Below, one piece after another: positions 32,802 to 33,243 of a stretch of 33,243 nucleotides of DNA. Positions within the stretch are counted from its first letter, which is position 1; each line of letters begins with the position of its first letter. This DNA comes from Clostridia bacterium (GTDB lineage Bacteria > Bacillota > Clostridia > Oscillospirales > Acutalibacteraceae), in the NCBI GenBank assembly GCA_017439545.1, contig JAFSIW010000048.1:1-33243 (forward strand), read 5' to 3'. Both the position numbers and the translations under genes were made by a program. The notes beneath the pieces are model-generated. The model ran no database searches and was not told the DNA's origin. It saw nothing but the letters and a program-made list of their open reading frames with translations.

Positions 32802-33243
32802 TTACGGTACCGCTATAATCTGGGTACCTTCGGCGTTTAACGTTACGCCCCAGGCTTCTTCTACCGCACGCTTGCCACCGGCAAAACGGCTGGGCTCTTC
32901 GGCTTGAATGGCATCCACCTGCACGTCTACGTTTAAGGTAAAGGTGCGGTTCACACCCTGTATGCTTTCATCACGGGTTCGTCTGTGCACCGTAAAAGCA
33001 TTGATGATCCGCGCTGCGGTTCCGCCGGCACCAATACGGTACATATAGTAGTATACCATGGGCTCGCTGCCTCTGAGCCAGTGATCCGAATACTCGGTCA
33101 TGGTGTAGTCCGCCGTGTAGGGCATACCGTTGGGGTAGGTACCCGCCGAGCCGTGAGGGGGATCCCCCAAAATCAAGCGACCGTCCGCCTCCCAATTTCC
33201 ATTCGAGTACCAGTTGTTATCTTCCACATTCACCCAGTTTACG
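32802..33243 (-). CDS. 3' end of a secreted protein, possibly TasA/camelysin-like (partial)
   Basis: The frame is open from the right edge to TAA at 32802-32804, about 146 residues; the N terminus is outside the window and the GTG at 33231-33233 is probably not a start. The sequence has Tyr/Trp/Asn-rich stretches (WYSNGNWEADGRLIL), YYYMYRIGAGGTAARII, and ends with VDVQVDAIQAEEPSRFAGGKRAVEEAWGVTL. The last part resembles the C terminus of SipW-dependent TasA/camelysin-type surface proteins ('.V.AIQA...AI..AWG'), which form fibres or filaments. That is a weak, recalled similarity. No dockerin or anchor is seen at its end. Confidence 0.55.
   Translation of the reverse strand, partial: VNWVNVEDNNWYSNGNWEADGRLILGDPPHGSAGTYPNGMPYTADYTMTEYSDHWLRGSEPMVYYYMYRIGAGGTAARIINAFTVHRRTRDESIQGVNRTFTLNVDVQVDAIQAEEPSRFAGGKRAVEEAWGVTLNAEGTQIIAVP

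Overview
The window is chromosomal DNA from a low-to-mid GC Gram-positive bacterium, most likely a gut-type member of the Clostridia (Oscillospirales/Ruminococcaceae-like). Evidence: a PolC-type replicative polymerase, the Firmicutes gene order pyrH-frr-uppS-cdsA-dxr-rseP-ispG-polC, an iscS-iscU pair, a MurT/GatD-type pair, strong AGGAGG ribosome binding sites, TTGACA/TATAAT promoters, and several dockerin-bearing secreted proteins. No species is claimed. All protein calls come from reading translations and recalled family motifs; no database was searched.

Layout. 1-553: an AT-rich strip with the 3' end of an unrecognised gene and short repeats, next to a tRNA-Arg(CCT) gene (554-630, minus). 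794-4091, minus: a YdcF/SanA-like membrane protein, a 108-bp near-palindrome, then yebC, iscU and iscS. 4286-9170, minus: a leucine-rich-repeat dockerin protein, a membrane-anchored cohesin protein 11 nt downstream of lepA, and a lipoprotein. 9324-11294, plus: a secreted CotH-kinase/dockerin protein. 11361-27401, minus: a long block running pyrH, frr, uppS, cdsA, dxr, rseP, ispG, polC, then two large secreted dockerin proteins (lysozyme-like with SH3; C39-type peptidase with three repeated beta modules) and an AI-2E family permease. 27590-27913, plus: two very small genes ending in a terminator. 28183-32746, plus: an ASKHA/2Fe-2S corrinoid-activator-type protein, a YhaM-type exoribonuclease, MurT and a GatD-like protein. 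32802-33243, minus: the 3' end of a secreted protein.

The most coherent unusual theme is a small cohesin-dockerin surface display system: one single-pass membrane protein with one cohesin domain, and four secreted proteins in the same 13 kb that end in two-repeat dockerins. Their cargo is not classical cellulase: LRR adhesin-like, CotH kinase-like, papain-fold peptidase and peptidoglycan-hydrolase-like. These genes are interleaved with housekeeping genes (lepA, polC).

Two housekeeping proteins look atypical. PolC appears to lack the whole 3'-5' proofreading exonuclease insert. The GatD-like protein carries Gly and Leu where the glutaminase Cys and His are expected. The tRNA-Arg also shows an apparent T19/A56 replacement of the almost universal G19-C56 tertiary pair.
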